Assembly (NCBI GenBank): GCA_007258455.2
Contig: VDFB02196175.1
Span: 1-64,000 of the forward strand
Source of the DNA: Sequoia sempervirens
Lineage: Eukaryota; Streptophyta; Pinopsida; Cupressales; Cupressaceae
DNA: 64,000 nt
Direction of reading: 5' to 3'
Part shown: positions 33,563 through 45,339 of the stretch, piece after piece
Numbering within the stretch: position 1 is the first letter of the stretch
Layout: every line of letters begins with the position of its first letter
The notes under the pieces: generated by a model
The model's database searches: none
What the model was told of the DNA's origin: nothing
Seen by the model: the letters and a program-made list of their open reading frames with translations, nothing else
Made by a program: the position numbers and the translations under genes

Positions 33563-36232
33563 GACATCACAAACGTAATAGAAGTGGTACAAACCATGTA
33601 ACCAAAAACTAAAACTCTTAAATCATATCATAGTGTATTATAGTGTACCATATGATACTTTAGGTAGGTAATTTTTGATGTCAAGAAAATTTAGTTGTAG
33701 AAACATAATCAGGGAGAAAAGGGTGATAAATGACTAAAACATGACTACAGTAATTAATGAGTTTCCCTAGAAAACATATAAAATAACCTTGCCCCACCTT
33801 TACACTAACTTAGATTTTTTGTGCTCTCATGACAATCATTCACTTCATCATATTTAACTCTTCTGCAAACCCTAGTTACCATTCCCTAACTCAAATAGTA
33901 GCTTGAAATCATGGTCGCCCCTACTCCTATTACTATCATTGACAAACCATGCCCCAACTACAAGAAATTCCCCTACAAGGCGATGGTTGTAGATCTAGAG
34001 GGTGCATTTTCAATAGTTTCAAACAATGTTATCTACATAGAAGATGTAAGGAAATACATCCATGCACCTTTGGCATAAATTGAGCATTCAAAGTTTGAGT
34101 TGACGAAAACCCTACTGCAACTTGGAACCAACTCATATCTTCCTAAGCACAACTAAATCATATAGAAGAAGCTATATGTATGGAAGGAATTCCCATATTT
34201 TTCCAAGGAGGAGGAATGGATCTGCTTGGTGTTCAACAAGATACAACCTTTACCTTGACAAACCCTACCACATCACAAAAGAGGCCATCCAGGCCACTAT
34301 CTGGTTGCTAGCAGAAGGGGAAATTCCACCAAATAAGGGTATCAAGAACACCAAAGTCACCAAGCTCACTGGTGCGACTTTCGATGAAAGAAGTCTAGAT
34401 ATCAACAACATCACCAAACTCAGGGTGAAATATGCCACCAAGGTGATTGCATATGAAGTGTACTATACAAATCGGGAAGGGTTTGTCATTGACATTTCCA
34501 TCCACACCACCTATTAGATGGTTGTCCAAGGAAATAAATTTGATCTATGTGAAGTACTCAGAAAGGATCTCCTAAAGAATGCAACTCGAATAAAGACCTC
34601 ATAATACAATTTTTGGTATGGTACCCTTCTCATGTATCTCACATTTTATTTTATGAACTAGCTCCCTCTATTTTTCGGAAAAGTATGGGACACAACCAAA
34701 TTGGTGCCACACAAATTCAAGATTATATAAAAGGGTTTCTATCTAAACCGACATATACTTAGGTGTTTGGTGGGTTCTTCAAAATGTTTCAAAAAAAAAG
34801 TAGGAACAATTGAGTCTCTCAGAATATGGTACAAAAGTACCTAGACTCCATTATATTTTTGGTAGAAAAATATTTCACCATGATAGAGGCGATAGAACAT
34901 CAAACTCCATGGATTCCTCCATTACAATACGAGATTATATATGTAGAAGTGCAGTCCTATGTCACTCGTTGCTCAATCTTCCAAAGGATCCTAAGGAAAA
35001 AAGATACCCCACTACAAAGGAATACATGGATTTTGTAGCCAAGGAGAAAGTTGTAGAACAACACAAGGGGAAGGAACAAGAAAACATATAATTGAATTAT
35101 ACAAAGGAACACAAAGTAGCACCCAAATATACTCCTAGAAGGTCTAGAAGATTGTAGATAGAACTCCATTTTTCACAAAAACTGACAGCACCTAATCGAG
35201 GAAGACAAAGTTAGAAAACACACTAGAAAAATCCCCCCCCAAAAAAGAAGCAATAAAGGCCCTCTTATAGATGAGCGTAAAGAAGAAAAAGGAAAGAAAG
35301 AAATAAAAAGAAAGGAGAGATATAACCTTAATCAAATATTGAGGAAGAAAATGAGATAAAACCAGAGACATCCTCCATACTGGGAAGCCCACCAGTACAA
35401 TTTTTAGACGAAGACTGGTTATACAGTGCCTTGTTCAAGTACAAAATTTTCTCCAAAACATTACAAACATACTCCAAGATGCCCCTATCAAAAATCAGAC
35501 CATGGAAAGAGCATTGGTTTGATATATGGTAGCATCACATATTACCTTGGAAGAGTTTATGAGTAGGTTACTAAATCAAATTGTTGTCGCACTCAAACTT
35601 CGAAGAGAAAAAGCAATTGGAGAAGAAGGATAAATTATGGGAACTAGCTATCCAAATAGTTGTACCTTCACTCATAGATCTAAAGAAGGAAAAGATAAAG
35701 GAGTTACAAACAAGATAACTCTAAACTAAGCAACGCTTAGATAAGCTCATTATAGAAAAATAGGAGATTACACAAAAGGTACAAGGGTGTGTTGCAAAAA
35801 ACTCTATAATTGGACATTTTTACACTCATTTGAGTCTTCCTTATGGATTTTGGCTTGATTTTTCCTAGATTTAATGTTGTAATGTGGCAAACACATTCAC
35901 ATTAGGTCTTTAACCCTTGTGAATCATTAAGAATTCTAGGATGTCTTGTAAAAGTGTTGTAACCCACTTTCACACTTTTCTAGGACCCTTTTATTATAAT
36001 TCACTTAAATAACCTCTTTTTATCACTTACCAAGTCTTATTTCAAAGTGTTGTAAAGAGTTGTAACAAACTCTCATGCTTTTCTAGGCTTGTCATCACTA
36101 ATTTGACCCTTTCTTATGTTTAAATGACCCCTTAATACACTTTTCGACCCTACTTAAGTGTATTTTTGAGAATAATCTCGTTAAACATCATTAAATACAC
36201 TTTAATTTTTGACACCCAGTAAAATTTCCTTG

Positions 36233-36270
36233 GTGGGACCAAGTCGCCACCTGGGGCGACTTAGTCCCAC
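36233..36270. other. 38-nt near-perfect hairpin
   Basis: GTGGGACCAAGTCGCC, loop ACCTGG, then GGCGACTTAGTCCCAC. Sixteen-base arms with one mismatch. Confidence 0.85.
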
Positions 36271-36376
36271 TAGGCAGAAAAATCAAAATTATTTTAAATT
36301 TCTGGTGGGACATTATTCTCTTAACCTTAAGGTCGGCCTGTGATGTGTTATTTTCATGAAATTTTGTAAAATCAAG

Positions 36377-36388
36377 TATAAATAAAGG
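36377..36388 (+). promoter_or_regulatory. TATA box in putative solo LTR
   Basis: TATAAATAAAGG is a strong match to a plant TATA element; 70-90 bp downstream are repeated CATTCAT strings. Activity not testable from sequence. Confidence 0.4.
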
Positions 36389-38447
36389 GTTTTCCTCTCA
36401 TTTTTACCCCTCATTCATCTAATACATTCATTCATACATTAGCATGCATACATTCATAATTCTCAAGCATCCATTGGAGCATCTACTTGCATAACTTCAA
36501 ATTTATACATCAAGGGTTTGGTGAGTTGTAGCATTTCATGTTGTTCATTCATCATCCTCTTTCTATTTCATTTCATTTTCAAGGGTTTGATTACCAAATT
36601 GGGGTTTGACCAAGGCAAACCCCTATTCACTAACCCTTAACCCTTTTTCCCCTCTTTGCATGTTTGTTTTGCAAGTCTTGTATGCATATTTATCAAAGAG
36701 AAAGGTGATAAAAGGTGTTGTCAATCCATCAAATTCGTTCAAGTCAAAAAATCCCTAAGTGAAGCTTGGAGACCTCTTTCAGCCCAATTTCTACAGTTTC
36801 AAAACTAGACACCTGTCAAGAAGAGAAGTGCAGACCGAGAGCTACAAATTCCTATCCCAAGTTTCTCAAGATTCACAGTTGGACTAAGTCACCATTAGTG
36901 GAAAATTAGTCCCATTTCCATGCCTTAAAAATGATTTTTGCATTTCTGGATACCCATTTGGCTGAAACCTGTTTCGATAGAATCTCCCCGAAATAGGACT
37001 AAGTCGCCCAGCTTGGTGTAAGTGTCCCAGTTGGCTTCAACAAAAAATTCCATAGGATTCCAGAGCCTCTCTACATCACATTCTAGTTTCCAGGTGCACC
37101 TCTCCAATCTCATTCATTTATGTTATTGTTTATTTGCATTCTTAGGTCATTTCTGCATATCACAATGTGTTTTCAAACAACTTGCATTTCTTAGGTTTTG
37201 CATTAATAATTCATCTCCTTTTTCAGTTCTTTGCATTTAGAGCATTGAATTTAAACATATTTTAATCATATTAGCTCATTAGTATTTAGTAAACCCCCAA
37301 GTTTTTATGGGATACCTTTCTCCTTTTAGGTGAAAAACCCTAAAAGTGCAAGAGAGAAGCCCCTACAAAAATTTGTGGTTCAAAGGGAAAATCACATAGA
37401 CTACTACAAAAGTATATAAACAAATGCACAAGGAAGAATCAAAATATGATACTTATTCAATACAAACTCCTCCTCCTCAAATAGATGTACCCTTATCTTC
37501 AACACCTTCTCTGATGCAACCCATAAATAATTTCTTGGTGAAGCAGCAACACAACAAACAGTAGCATATTCCCAATTACTTCAACTACCAATGATGGGAA
37601 TACAAGTGAATATAGGGAACATCTTACCTCTACAAATTTTCTAATTAGGGGATATTTCATCAGACAAATGGAGATAAAATCATAAAATAATGTGTAGAAA
37701 GTGTTGAACACATAGAGGAGATGATCAAGGAAATTCAAGGAAAATTTCCTCAGTTGAAGGAAGAATCTACTTAGGCACCTTCGACACATCTAAAAATTCT
37801 TATAGATGAAATCTTACAAGACCCCAACCTACAAAAGGATAAGATCGAATAGGAGGTACATGCATAATTCCAAAAGAAAAAGATGGATGAAATCTAGAAC
37901 AAATGTACTACTGTTTGGTCATAATTAGAGAATCATCTTAGCACAATCAAAGGCACAATTGAGGAAATCAACCAGATGTTCCAGTATTTCCTACAGTGGC
38001 CTATCATTGTAGCTTCCATCAAAGCTCAGATAGACACCTTGGAGACCCAAATTTTACATAGCTCACAATGCTATGATGACACTAAAGACATAGATGGGAG
38101 TATCCGAGTGCATATTGAAGGCCTCCATGATAAGTATCAACAACTACAAAATTAGAGGGATAAGATCCGACAACAGTTTCGTCGAATTAGAGAATTTTTC
38201 AATCTACGATTGACCCATATTTCCAATATTATCCATGAGGCTCAAGAATTTTCCTAAAGCATTCAAATCCCCACCACTTTCAAAAGTAGAAAAATAACTA
38301 GTCCAACTTCATATTCACGTCAATTAGCTATGGTTGGCAAAGAAACAATGGGATGAACACCTTCCTACACTCCAAGGTACATATTCATACATTTTTCTAG
38401 CAAAGAAAAGTTGACTTGAGGACAAGTCAAGGTTTTGAATAGGGGAT

Positions 38448-38910
38448 GATGCTAATCAAAAAATAGTGTACAAAAACTGGTCCAAAGATACACAATATCT
38501 AATAAAAAAGAATATTTTGGAACATGAGCTTAGGAAGATAAAATGTACTCTATGGATACTATCTAAGGGCCAAGTCCCCTATTGTAACTATAATTATATA
38601 GAAAGATCTATTCACTAGTAGCGTAGAAAAATATATGAGAATAGAGTGATAAAATGAGGAAGATATAGAGCATTGACTATAACAAAGATAAAAGGAATGT
38701 AATGAATGATTATATAATAAACATAAAGAAATATGAATTTTGGTCTATCTTGCATGTATGTTATTCTATTCTGATTTACAACTAATCTTGGATCCAAAAT
38801 AATTTCTTGTGTTACCTCAATAGGACCAACTTTGGGGTTAAAGACTACAACTAGCAGAGATCCTTTGGGTATAAAACTTCAGTTTGTATCCCTTAGATTT
38901 CTTGCTAACA
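38448..38910 (+). repeat. 3' LTR of the gypsy-like element
   Basis: Starts TGCTAATC just after ATAGGGGATGA and ends GCTAACA. The first 80 bp have no counterpart at the 5' side, where CACTA-2 lies. No target duplication can be checked because the 5' flank is displaced. Confidence 0.8.
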
Positions 38911-39444
38911 TGACCGAACAATAGTGGTTAATTTTAGGTATCTATAAGCAACAGACATGGCATAATAAAAAAGTCCTAAATATAAATGTCACAAAGAAAA
39001 AGGAAGAAGTGACATGAATGATGCAACATATGTTCACTTGTGTCGATATGAACCACTTAAAGTATCTTCATACCATCCACATATTAATTAGGAACATAGT
39101 AACATAAAAATAAAACAAAGAAAAGGAATATAAAAATAATAAAAATAAAAGAAAATGATTACAATTGAACAATGGCTATGTCTTTTGGGTCAATAATTGG
39201 GCTATAATGAAAGAACTAACACTATGATATGTAGCACATGAACTATGTTGACAAGGTGACATGCATAAAAGGTAGAAAGATAAAGATAACATACCTTAAA
39301 ATTTAGGATTCAATTTCACCAACTGAAAATTGTTGTCTAGTTCATTTTGGCTAACACTCCAAAATTTGATCTTTTTCCATCTTCTTTTATATTCAATATT
39401 CAATTCTATAACAATCTAATAGAATTTATAAAAATCATGAAAAC
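38911..39444. other. AT-rich spacer between gypsy-like and copia-1 elements
   Basis: No coding or structure recognised. Confidence 0.55.
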
Positions 39445-39917
39445 TGTTGGTGTAATTAAAAGTGTTGTACCTTGTCCTAGGTCATGATTACACCTTAGTT
39501 AAGTTTACTTAGGGACCACATAGGAGGTAGTTGGAGAATTTCCACTTTTGGTGGACTTATCATGTTAATCACATCCACCTTTCGTGGATATATCATGTGA
39601 TTACCTCTCCACCTTTTGTGGGTGATCCACCATTTGTGGTGATTATCACATTATCATTTTTCCACTTTAGGTAGAGTGGTAGCTTTTCACAGTTGTCTCA
39701 TGTCATAAGATTACGACACTTGTCATAATATTATTCCCTTCTATGTTCTCACCTTGGATATATAACCAAGGGGTCTCCTATGTACTTTTGCACATTCTAC
39801 TTGCATCATTGGTAGAATATAGTTTATTCTTGTCATATTGTTTCTATCTTTCTTATTCTTTTGCTTTCTATTAGGCCTCTAGATCTTGGGTGGCTACCTT
39901 CATAGCCAATTCTTACA
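39445..39917 (+). repeat. Copia-1 5' LTR
   Basis: TG...CA ends and high similarity to 47,425-47,904. Contains a TATA box at 39,759-39,765. Confidence 0.95.
39752..39771 (+). promoter_or_regulatory. TATA box framed by an inverted repeat in the copia-1 5' LTR
   Basis: CCTTGG-ATATATAA-CCAAGG. The same arrangement with one base change is at 47,739-47,758 in the other LTR. Probable promoter core of the element. Confidence 0.65.
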
Positions 39918-39930
39918 TGGTATCAGAGCT
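39918..39930 (+). promoter_or_regulatory. Copia-1 primer-binding site (initiator tRNA-Met)
   Basis: TGGTATCAGAGCT directly after the 5' LTR, complementary to the 3' end of initiator tRNA-Met, the usual copia primer. Confidence 0.95.
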
Positions 39931-41528
39931 ATTAGAGTGCCTTTGGATTGTCATTTTGGGGATATCTTGAGTGCAATCTTGTATTTTCTTGATAGAAATA
40001 CTAGATTTTGGGGGGGTTCCATTTTTGGCCTTGCATTGCAAGTGCATTTTGGGAGCTTGTTGCATCAAATCTAAGCTCACCATTACGTCTGAAGTGTTTG
40101 AGATAGTAAGATTTTCCTTTTGTTTCATCCCAATTGGACATTGGAGGCCAAATCTACAAGGGTTTGAAGATTGGAAGTGGTTGCCAGATCTAGGAGCTAG
40201 CTACCATTTCAGAGCATTTTCAACCAAAAAGGACATCGCCATCTTGTTTAGAAGGGCCAAAAACTCCTAAATCAACTGCCAAATCGTTGAATTTGGACAA
40301 AGTTGTCCATCAAGAAAAAAAATTGTTGACCTAGCCGTATGGCCCAACCATCATTACTGCAGTACAATTTTTTATTTTTGCAAAAAAAAATATTTTCTGC
40401 GACAAATTTTTTTTTGTAAAAAATTCAAAAAAAAATCAATTTTTTTTTATTATTCGTAGATTTGTAATCAAAAGTTTTTTTTGTAAAAAAAATAAAAATT
40501 TACAGTCCTGAGAGTACCTGCGGACAGTCCGCAGAGTACTCGATTACCATCTGCAGGTACCAGGCCTGTTTGTGACAGCCATGTGGCGTGACATTTTGCT
40601 GCCATGCAGCCCCCTCTTTACCAGCAGGTGGTCAGCTAAAATACCTACATCCTCTTTTTTAAAAATTTGACAGCTGATAAATAAAACAACGATCAACAAA
40701 AAAAACCTAGCGACGAAAAAGTCAAAGATTCCCTACAGATTCTTCAAAAGATTCTGGCAGACGGAGAGGAATATTCAGTCAAAATATTCCTACAGAAGTT
40801 GACACCGACCTTGACGGGCAAGAGATCGTCAAATTTAAGCTCTGATGTTGATGACATCAGCACTGCGTCATCCCACTTTTTGAAAAATCAGACCCCCTTC
40901 TCATTTGAGTTTTTGATTTTGTAGTTCATCTTCAAAGGCTCATATCTTGGCCATTTTGAGGCCTTTTTTGGTGCAATTTTTTTTTATTTGGGCTAATTTT
41001 TGTGCTCTACGCAATGGTGTAATTGGTTTATGATTTTATGCTTGAATTTTCTAGAAAATTTAATTTTTCACAGGTGTTGCTGAGTTGTCGCCATTTTTGC
41101 AACTTTCGGGGCTCCGTTTAGGTTCATACAAATTCCTTTTCAAGTGCAATTTTTAAAAAAGTGCATGATTTTTTCTAAACTTCATAGTGGTGCTATCAAT
41201 TTGTAGTGATTTTGATAAAAAAAATTACTTTCAACATATGGTCTATTTTGGCCCATTTTGGCATTTGTAAAGCTAATATCTCAGTTTGGTCTTTTGTATC
41301 AATGATTTGAGTTTGTTGTAGCCTACTAAAGGCATTTGTAAAACATTGAAAATTATAAGTCCACTTTGCTTGGCTTGCAAGTGGTCATTATACACGCACT
41401 AAGTATAAAGTGCCATATCATCTTTTTTTTTTTGGGGGGGGGGGGTTTCTTTGATTGAGTGAATTTGTGGGGGTGTCTTGTGTGATTGTGCCTCTCTCTC
41501 TATCTTGTTCTCTTTAATTTTTTCTGCT
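39931..41528 (+). other. Copia-1 untranslated leader
   Basis: About 1.6 kb before the gag ATG, unusually long for a copia element. Contains poly(A/T) stretches, a strong hairpin at 40,512-40,541 and a T10-G10 tract at about 41,423-41,447. No recognised coding. Confidence 0.7.
40512..40541 (+). other. Near-perfect 30-nt hairpin in the copia-1 leader
   Basis: GAGTACCTGCGGAC, A, GTCCGCAGAGTACTC. Fourteen paired bases with one bulged A. It sits in the transcribed leader. Confidence 0.85.
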
Positions 41529-42441
41529 ATGGGTTCTCCTAAGTTTCCTTTGTTAACTCCACATAACTAGGCTTCTTGGAAAATTGATGCTTGGAGTAAG
41601 TTAATGGAAAAATGATTAACTCATTATATTGATGGAACTATTGTTGCACCATCTGATCTTAAAGCTGATCCTATTGCTCATATGGATTGGCTCACTAAAA
41701 ATACTACGGCTCTTGGAAATTTGAGGAAATATGTATCAAAAGATCTCATCTTTCAAATTGAAAAGTGTAAAACAATCAAAGAGGCTTGGGAAAAGTTTGG
41801 TCAATTGTATGGCCAAGTTGATGAGATTAGAGGTTATCAACTTGACAATGATCTCACAATGTTAGATCCCAAGAATTTTGATACAATCCAAGATTCTCAC
41901 TAAGGAAAATGAGCTAAGAACACAACTTAAGGATTGTAGCATTGACAAGAAGGATGCACAGTTGGTCTACAATTTGTTGGGAAAGCTTCCATTAGAATAT
42001 GAAACATTTATTTCTAGCTTCCAAACCCATCGCTTGATAGTGGGTAGTTCTTTCACTATGCCATCATTTGATGCATTTACAAAAAAATTGATGTTAGAGG
42101 AAGCAAAGTTGATAAGCATGGGGATTTTCAAGTCTTCAAAGTCTAAAGCTTTGGTGGCTAATCAAGGGAATCAAGGGACTCAAGGAAAGGGTTCCAACAA
42201 GAAGCAGAAGCAGTCTAAGCCAAAGAAACAACAAGATAAAGCACAATCATCCTCTCCACAACAAGGGAATTCTTCATTTTCTCCCAAGAAGGGAAATTCA
42301 AGCAAGGAGAGACCAACTTGTTCATATTGCAAGAGAGTTGGCCATGATGAGCATCATTGCCACACTAAGCAAATTGATGAGTTGAAAAACATCATCAAGA
42401 AGAACAACATCAATTTTCCATCTACCTATAAGAAGGATTAA
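41529..42441 (+). pseudogene. Copia-1 gag
   Basis: ATG at 41,529 (MGSPKFPLLTPH). A TAG follows at about 41,568 and a TGA at 41,613. Copia gag features: DAWSKLMEK, GNLRKYVSKDLIFQI, KEAWEKFGQLYGQ. A frameshift near 41,885 moves the frame, which continues with LVYNLLGKLPLEYETF and an intact zinc knuckle CSYCKRVGHDEHHC at about 42,328-42,369. A TAA at 42,439 interrupts what is otherwise continuous with the protease frame. Role: particle formation and RNA binding. Confidence 0.9.
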
Positions 42442-45339
42442 TCTCCTTCCACTTCCTCACAATCAAAAGGAAAAGGGAAAGCATTTTTGGCTACTATAGG
42501 TTCTTCACAACAATGGATACTTGACTCAGGTGCTACTCATCACATGGGTTCTACGAGGCAGCAGTTTTCTTCTTTGGAGCCATCTAAGGTACCTCACATA
42601 TTCATAGGAGATGAGACTCAAGTGGAAGTTGAAGGAAAAGGTTCAGTTGTCATGGATGATGGAACATTTGAGAATGTTCTCAATGTTCCTAACTTGAGTG
42701 CCAATCTTCTTTCAATCTACCAAATCACTCACTTTGGAGATGGAAAGAAAGTTGAGTTTCTACTAGATTCAGTTGTGGTTAAAGAACTTAAGGATGATTC
42801 CTTGGTTGCAGTGGGACAAGCCAATCACAACACATGGATTTACTCATTCTCCCACTTTGTGCCTAAGTCTCCTTCTACAACCTTGCTCACTCAATCAAAT
42901 TCAGAAAGTAAGCTATGGCATGAGCAGTTTGGACATCTCAATTACCGCTATCTTCAACAACTTAGCTCAAAGGAAATGGTTAAAAGACTCCCTCAAATCA
43001 GCTTTTTTGAAGATGTATGTTCAGGTTGTTCCTTGGGTAAGCATCCAAAAGAGAAGTTTGACAAAGGGAAGTCTTGGAGAGCTTTGGAAGTTATTCAATT
43101 GGTTCACAGTGATGTAGCAAGTCCATTTCCAGTGCCATCATTTAGCAAGGCCTACTATGTCCTCACCTTCATTGATGACTACTCCCGCTTCACATGGGTC
43201 TATTTCCTTGTTCACAAGAGTGAAGTGTTTAACAAATTTATAGACTTCAAGGCTCATGTTGAGAAGCAATCAAGGAATCAAGTCAAGATTCTCCGCACAG
43301 ACAATGGAAGGGAATATGTGAATAATAGACTTGAGGAATTTTGTACTCTTGAGGGGATTGATCTTCAGCATTCAGTTGCCTACACTTCACAGCAGAATGG
43401 TGTTGCTAAAAGGAAGAATAGGACCCTTAAGGAGATGGCTAGCTACATGATTCATGCTCATTCTCTTGGTCCTCAATTTTGGGTAGAAGCTATCAGTTGT
43501 GCCACATACATCCAAAATCAAGTTCCCCATAAGGCTTTAAAGGGTATGACTCCTTTTGAGGCTTGGTGTGGTAAAAAACCAGTTGTGAGACACTTCAGAG
43601 TTTTTGGTTGTCCAACTTGGGCACACATACCTCTAGAGAAGTGCAAGGAATTAGAACCTCAGAGTAGGCCTTGCATCTTTGTTGGATATATTGAAGTTGT
43701 TAAGGCATATAGACTTTTGGATCCAGAGACACATGATCTATTCATTGAGAGGAGTGTTCACTTTGAGGAAGGCTCTCCTAACTTGGCCTCTAATCCTCCT
43801 CTTCGTTCCTTCATAGTGGAAAGTGATGATAGTGACTCAGATGATGATTCTCCCTCAACTCTAACTCGCAGGATCACACGTTCGCAGGGTCCACTTGCAG
43901 TTGAGGAGCTTTGTCCTTCATCTCCTACTAGACCTCGTTGGGCTCGACAAACTCTTGAGTTAGTAGGTTCTCTTGTTGGGGATCCTTCAAATACTCGAAG
44001 GACTCAGTCACAACATCAAGATTTTCCACATACTTTTATTGCTAGTGCTTCTGATCCATAGTCCTTCAAGGAAGCATCAGGAGTTCCAAAGTGGGATTCA
44101 ACAATGGAGGAAGAGTATAGTTCCTTGATGAGGAACCACACATGGGATTTATCTCCTCTCCTTAAGGGGAGAAAGATGGTTTGATGTAAGTGGATCTATC
44201 AAGCCAAGTATGCAATGGATGGAAGTGTGGATAAATACAAGGCTCAACTTATGGAAAAAGGTTTCTCATAGGTTCCAAGTATTGATTATATAGAGACCTT
44301 TGCACCCGTTGCTCAAATGAACTCCATTCGCTTGACACTTGCTATTGCTACAACTCATGGTTGGGATGTACATCAGATGGATGTGAAGAGTGCATTTCTT
44401 CACGAGGATCTTCATGAGGATATTTACTTGGAGCAGCTGCAAGGATTCATACAAGATTCTTCTTTGGTTTGCAGATTGAGGAAGTCTATCTATGGCCTCA
44501 AACAGGTCCCTAGGGATTGGTATGCCAAGATGGATTCCTTTCTTCTCTTAGCAGAATTCACCAGGTGTCATTCAGATTCGAATGTCTACATTTTGTGATA
44601 AGATGACTCTCATTTGCTACTTGTGCTCTTTGTTGATGACTTGATCATTAGAGGAAGTACCTCATCCATCATTGGCAGTGTCAAATCTACTTTGCAGGAC
44701 AAATTTGCTATGACTGACTTGGGCCTTTTGCATTATTTTCTTGGGATTGAGATCACATAGTCAACTTCTAGGATCTCTCTTTCTTAGCCCAAGTATGCTC
44801 TTGATCTTCTAGCTCGGTTTCACATGGCTGATTGTAAGCTTGCTTTGACTCCCTTTCTTTCAAGAGTTAAGCTAGAGGCTAAGTGTTCTACTCCAATTGT
44901 TGATGCCACTTTGTATCATCAGCTTGTTGGGAGTTTCATCTACTTGAATCACACATGCCCTGATATATCCTTTGTAGTTGGCATGGTTTCACGCTTTATG
45001 TAGGAACCACATGAGCTTCATTGGAAAGCGGCCAAACACATCTTGCATTACATACAAGGTACACATCATCATGGGATTCACTATGCAACAGGTACAAGAC
45101 TTACCTTGGTGGGATATACAGATTCTGATTGGGTTGGTGATCTTGATGATCGTAAGTCCACTTCTAGCTACAACTTTCATCTTGGTTCTGGCCCCATTTG
45201 TTGGCAGAGTAAGAAGCAACATGCTATTGCTCTTTCTTCGACTGAGGCTGAGTATCAAGGGGTTGTTAATGCCACTATTAAGGCTATTTGGCTTCAGAAT
45301 ATTCTCATTGAGTTTGGCTTCACTATTCTACGTCTTTGA
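42442..45339 (+). pseudogene. Copia-1 pol: protease, integrase, RT, start of RNase H
   Basis: One frame throughout. Protease WILDSGATHHMGS (about 42,514). Pre-integrase LWHEQFGHLNYRYLQQL with CSGCSLGKH. Integrase core HSDVASPF, FIDDYSRFTWVYF, RTDNGREY, then NGVAKRKNRTL: the expected catalytic Glu is Lys (AAA at 43,408-43,410). RT YIETFAPVA, MDVKSAFLHEDL, SIYGLKQVPRDWY, LFVDDLIIRG (about 44,628). RNase H begins YTDSDWVGDLDDRKSTSSY (about 45,115) and SSTEAEYQGV. Stops: TAG at 44,059, 44,272, 44,758, 44,794 and 45,001; TGA at 44,183; TGA-TAA at 44,596. Most fall where homologues have Gln or Arg. Confidence 0.92.

Larger units (their letters stand above)
35775..37410. mobile_element. Non-coding insert in the extra ORF, probably LTR-derived
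   Basis: The coding trace stops near 35,780 (...KVQG, then TGTTGCAAAAAACTC) and resumes near 37,420. In between are a TATAAATAAAGG box (36,377-36,388), a strong 38-nt hairpin (36,233-36,270), and the motif GGACTAAGTCGCC repeated with variations. A promoter-like, non-coding insert of about 1.6 kb fits a solo LTR. I could not find an exact target duplication, so limits are approximate. Confidence 0.45.
33911..38360 (+). pseudogene. Extra ORF of unknown function downstream of the truncated pol
   Basis: Begins at ATG 33,911 (MVAPTPITIIDKPCPNYKKF) and runs through many stops. Landmarks: MVVDLEGAFSIVSNNVIYIE (33,983-34,045), YHITKEAIQATIWLLAEGEI (34,266-34,325), YNFWYGTLLMYLTFYFM (34,608-34,660), a second globular scrap VEKYFTMIEAIEHQTPWIPP (34,860-34,920), then Lys/Glu-rich sequence. 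A 1.6-kb non-coding insert (35,775-37,410) separates it from a coiled-coil-like C-terminus (QMFQYFLQWPIIVASIKAQI, QRDKIR-type heptads, 37,420-38,360). The layout recalls the 7.6-11.3 kb ORF and the LINE-associated ORFs. Family not recognised. Confidence 0.5.
29299..38910 (+). mobile_element. Ty3/gypsy-like LTR element with gag and protease, RT truncated, and a long extra ORF
   Basis: The interval is bounded by matching LTRs (29,299-29,679 and 38,448-38,910), both ending CTTGCTAACA. The 5' LTR lacks its first 80 bp or so because CACTA-2 abuts it. Internal order: leader ORF (30,078-30,554), gag (30,880-31,420), zinc knuckles (31,480-31,960), protease-like region (32,560-32,830), the start of the polymerase region (33,185-33,480), then no RT, RNase H or integrase. 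From 33,911 a long degraded extra ORF runs to about 38,360. A polypurine-like ATAGGGGATGA precedes the 3' LTR. The missing polymerase suggests a non-autonomous element or an internal deletion. Confidence 0.8.

Noticed and set aside
35192..35392. Minus-strand ORF of 66 aa and similar hydrophobic antisense ORFs in the gypsy-like element
   Set aside because: They are shadows of Lys/Glu-rich coding on +, giving Phe/Leu/Ser-rich antisense translations.
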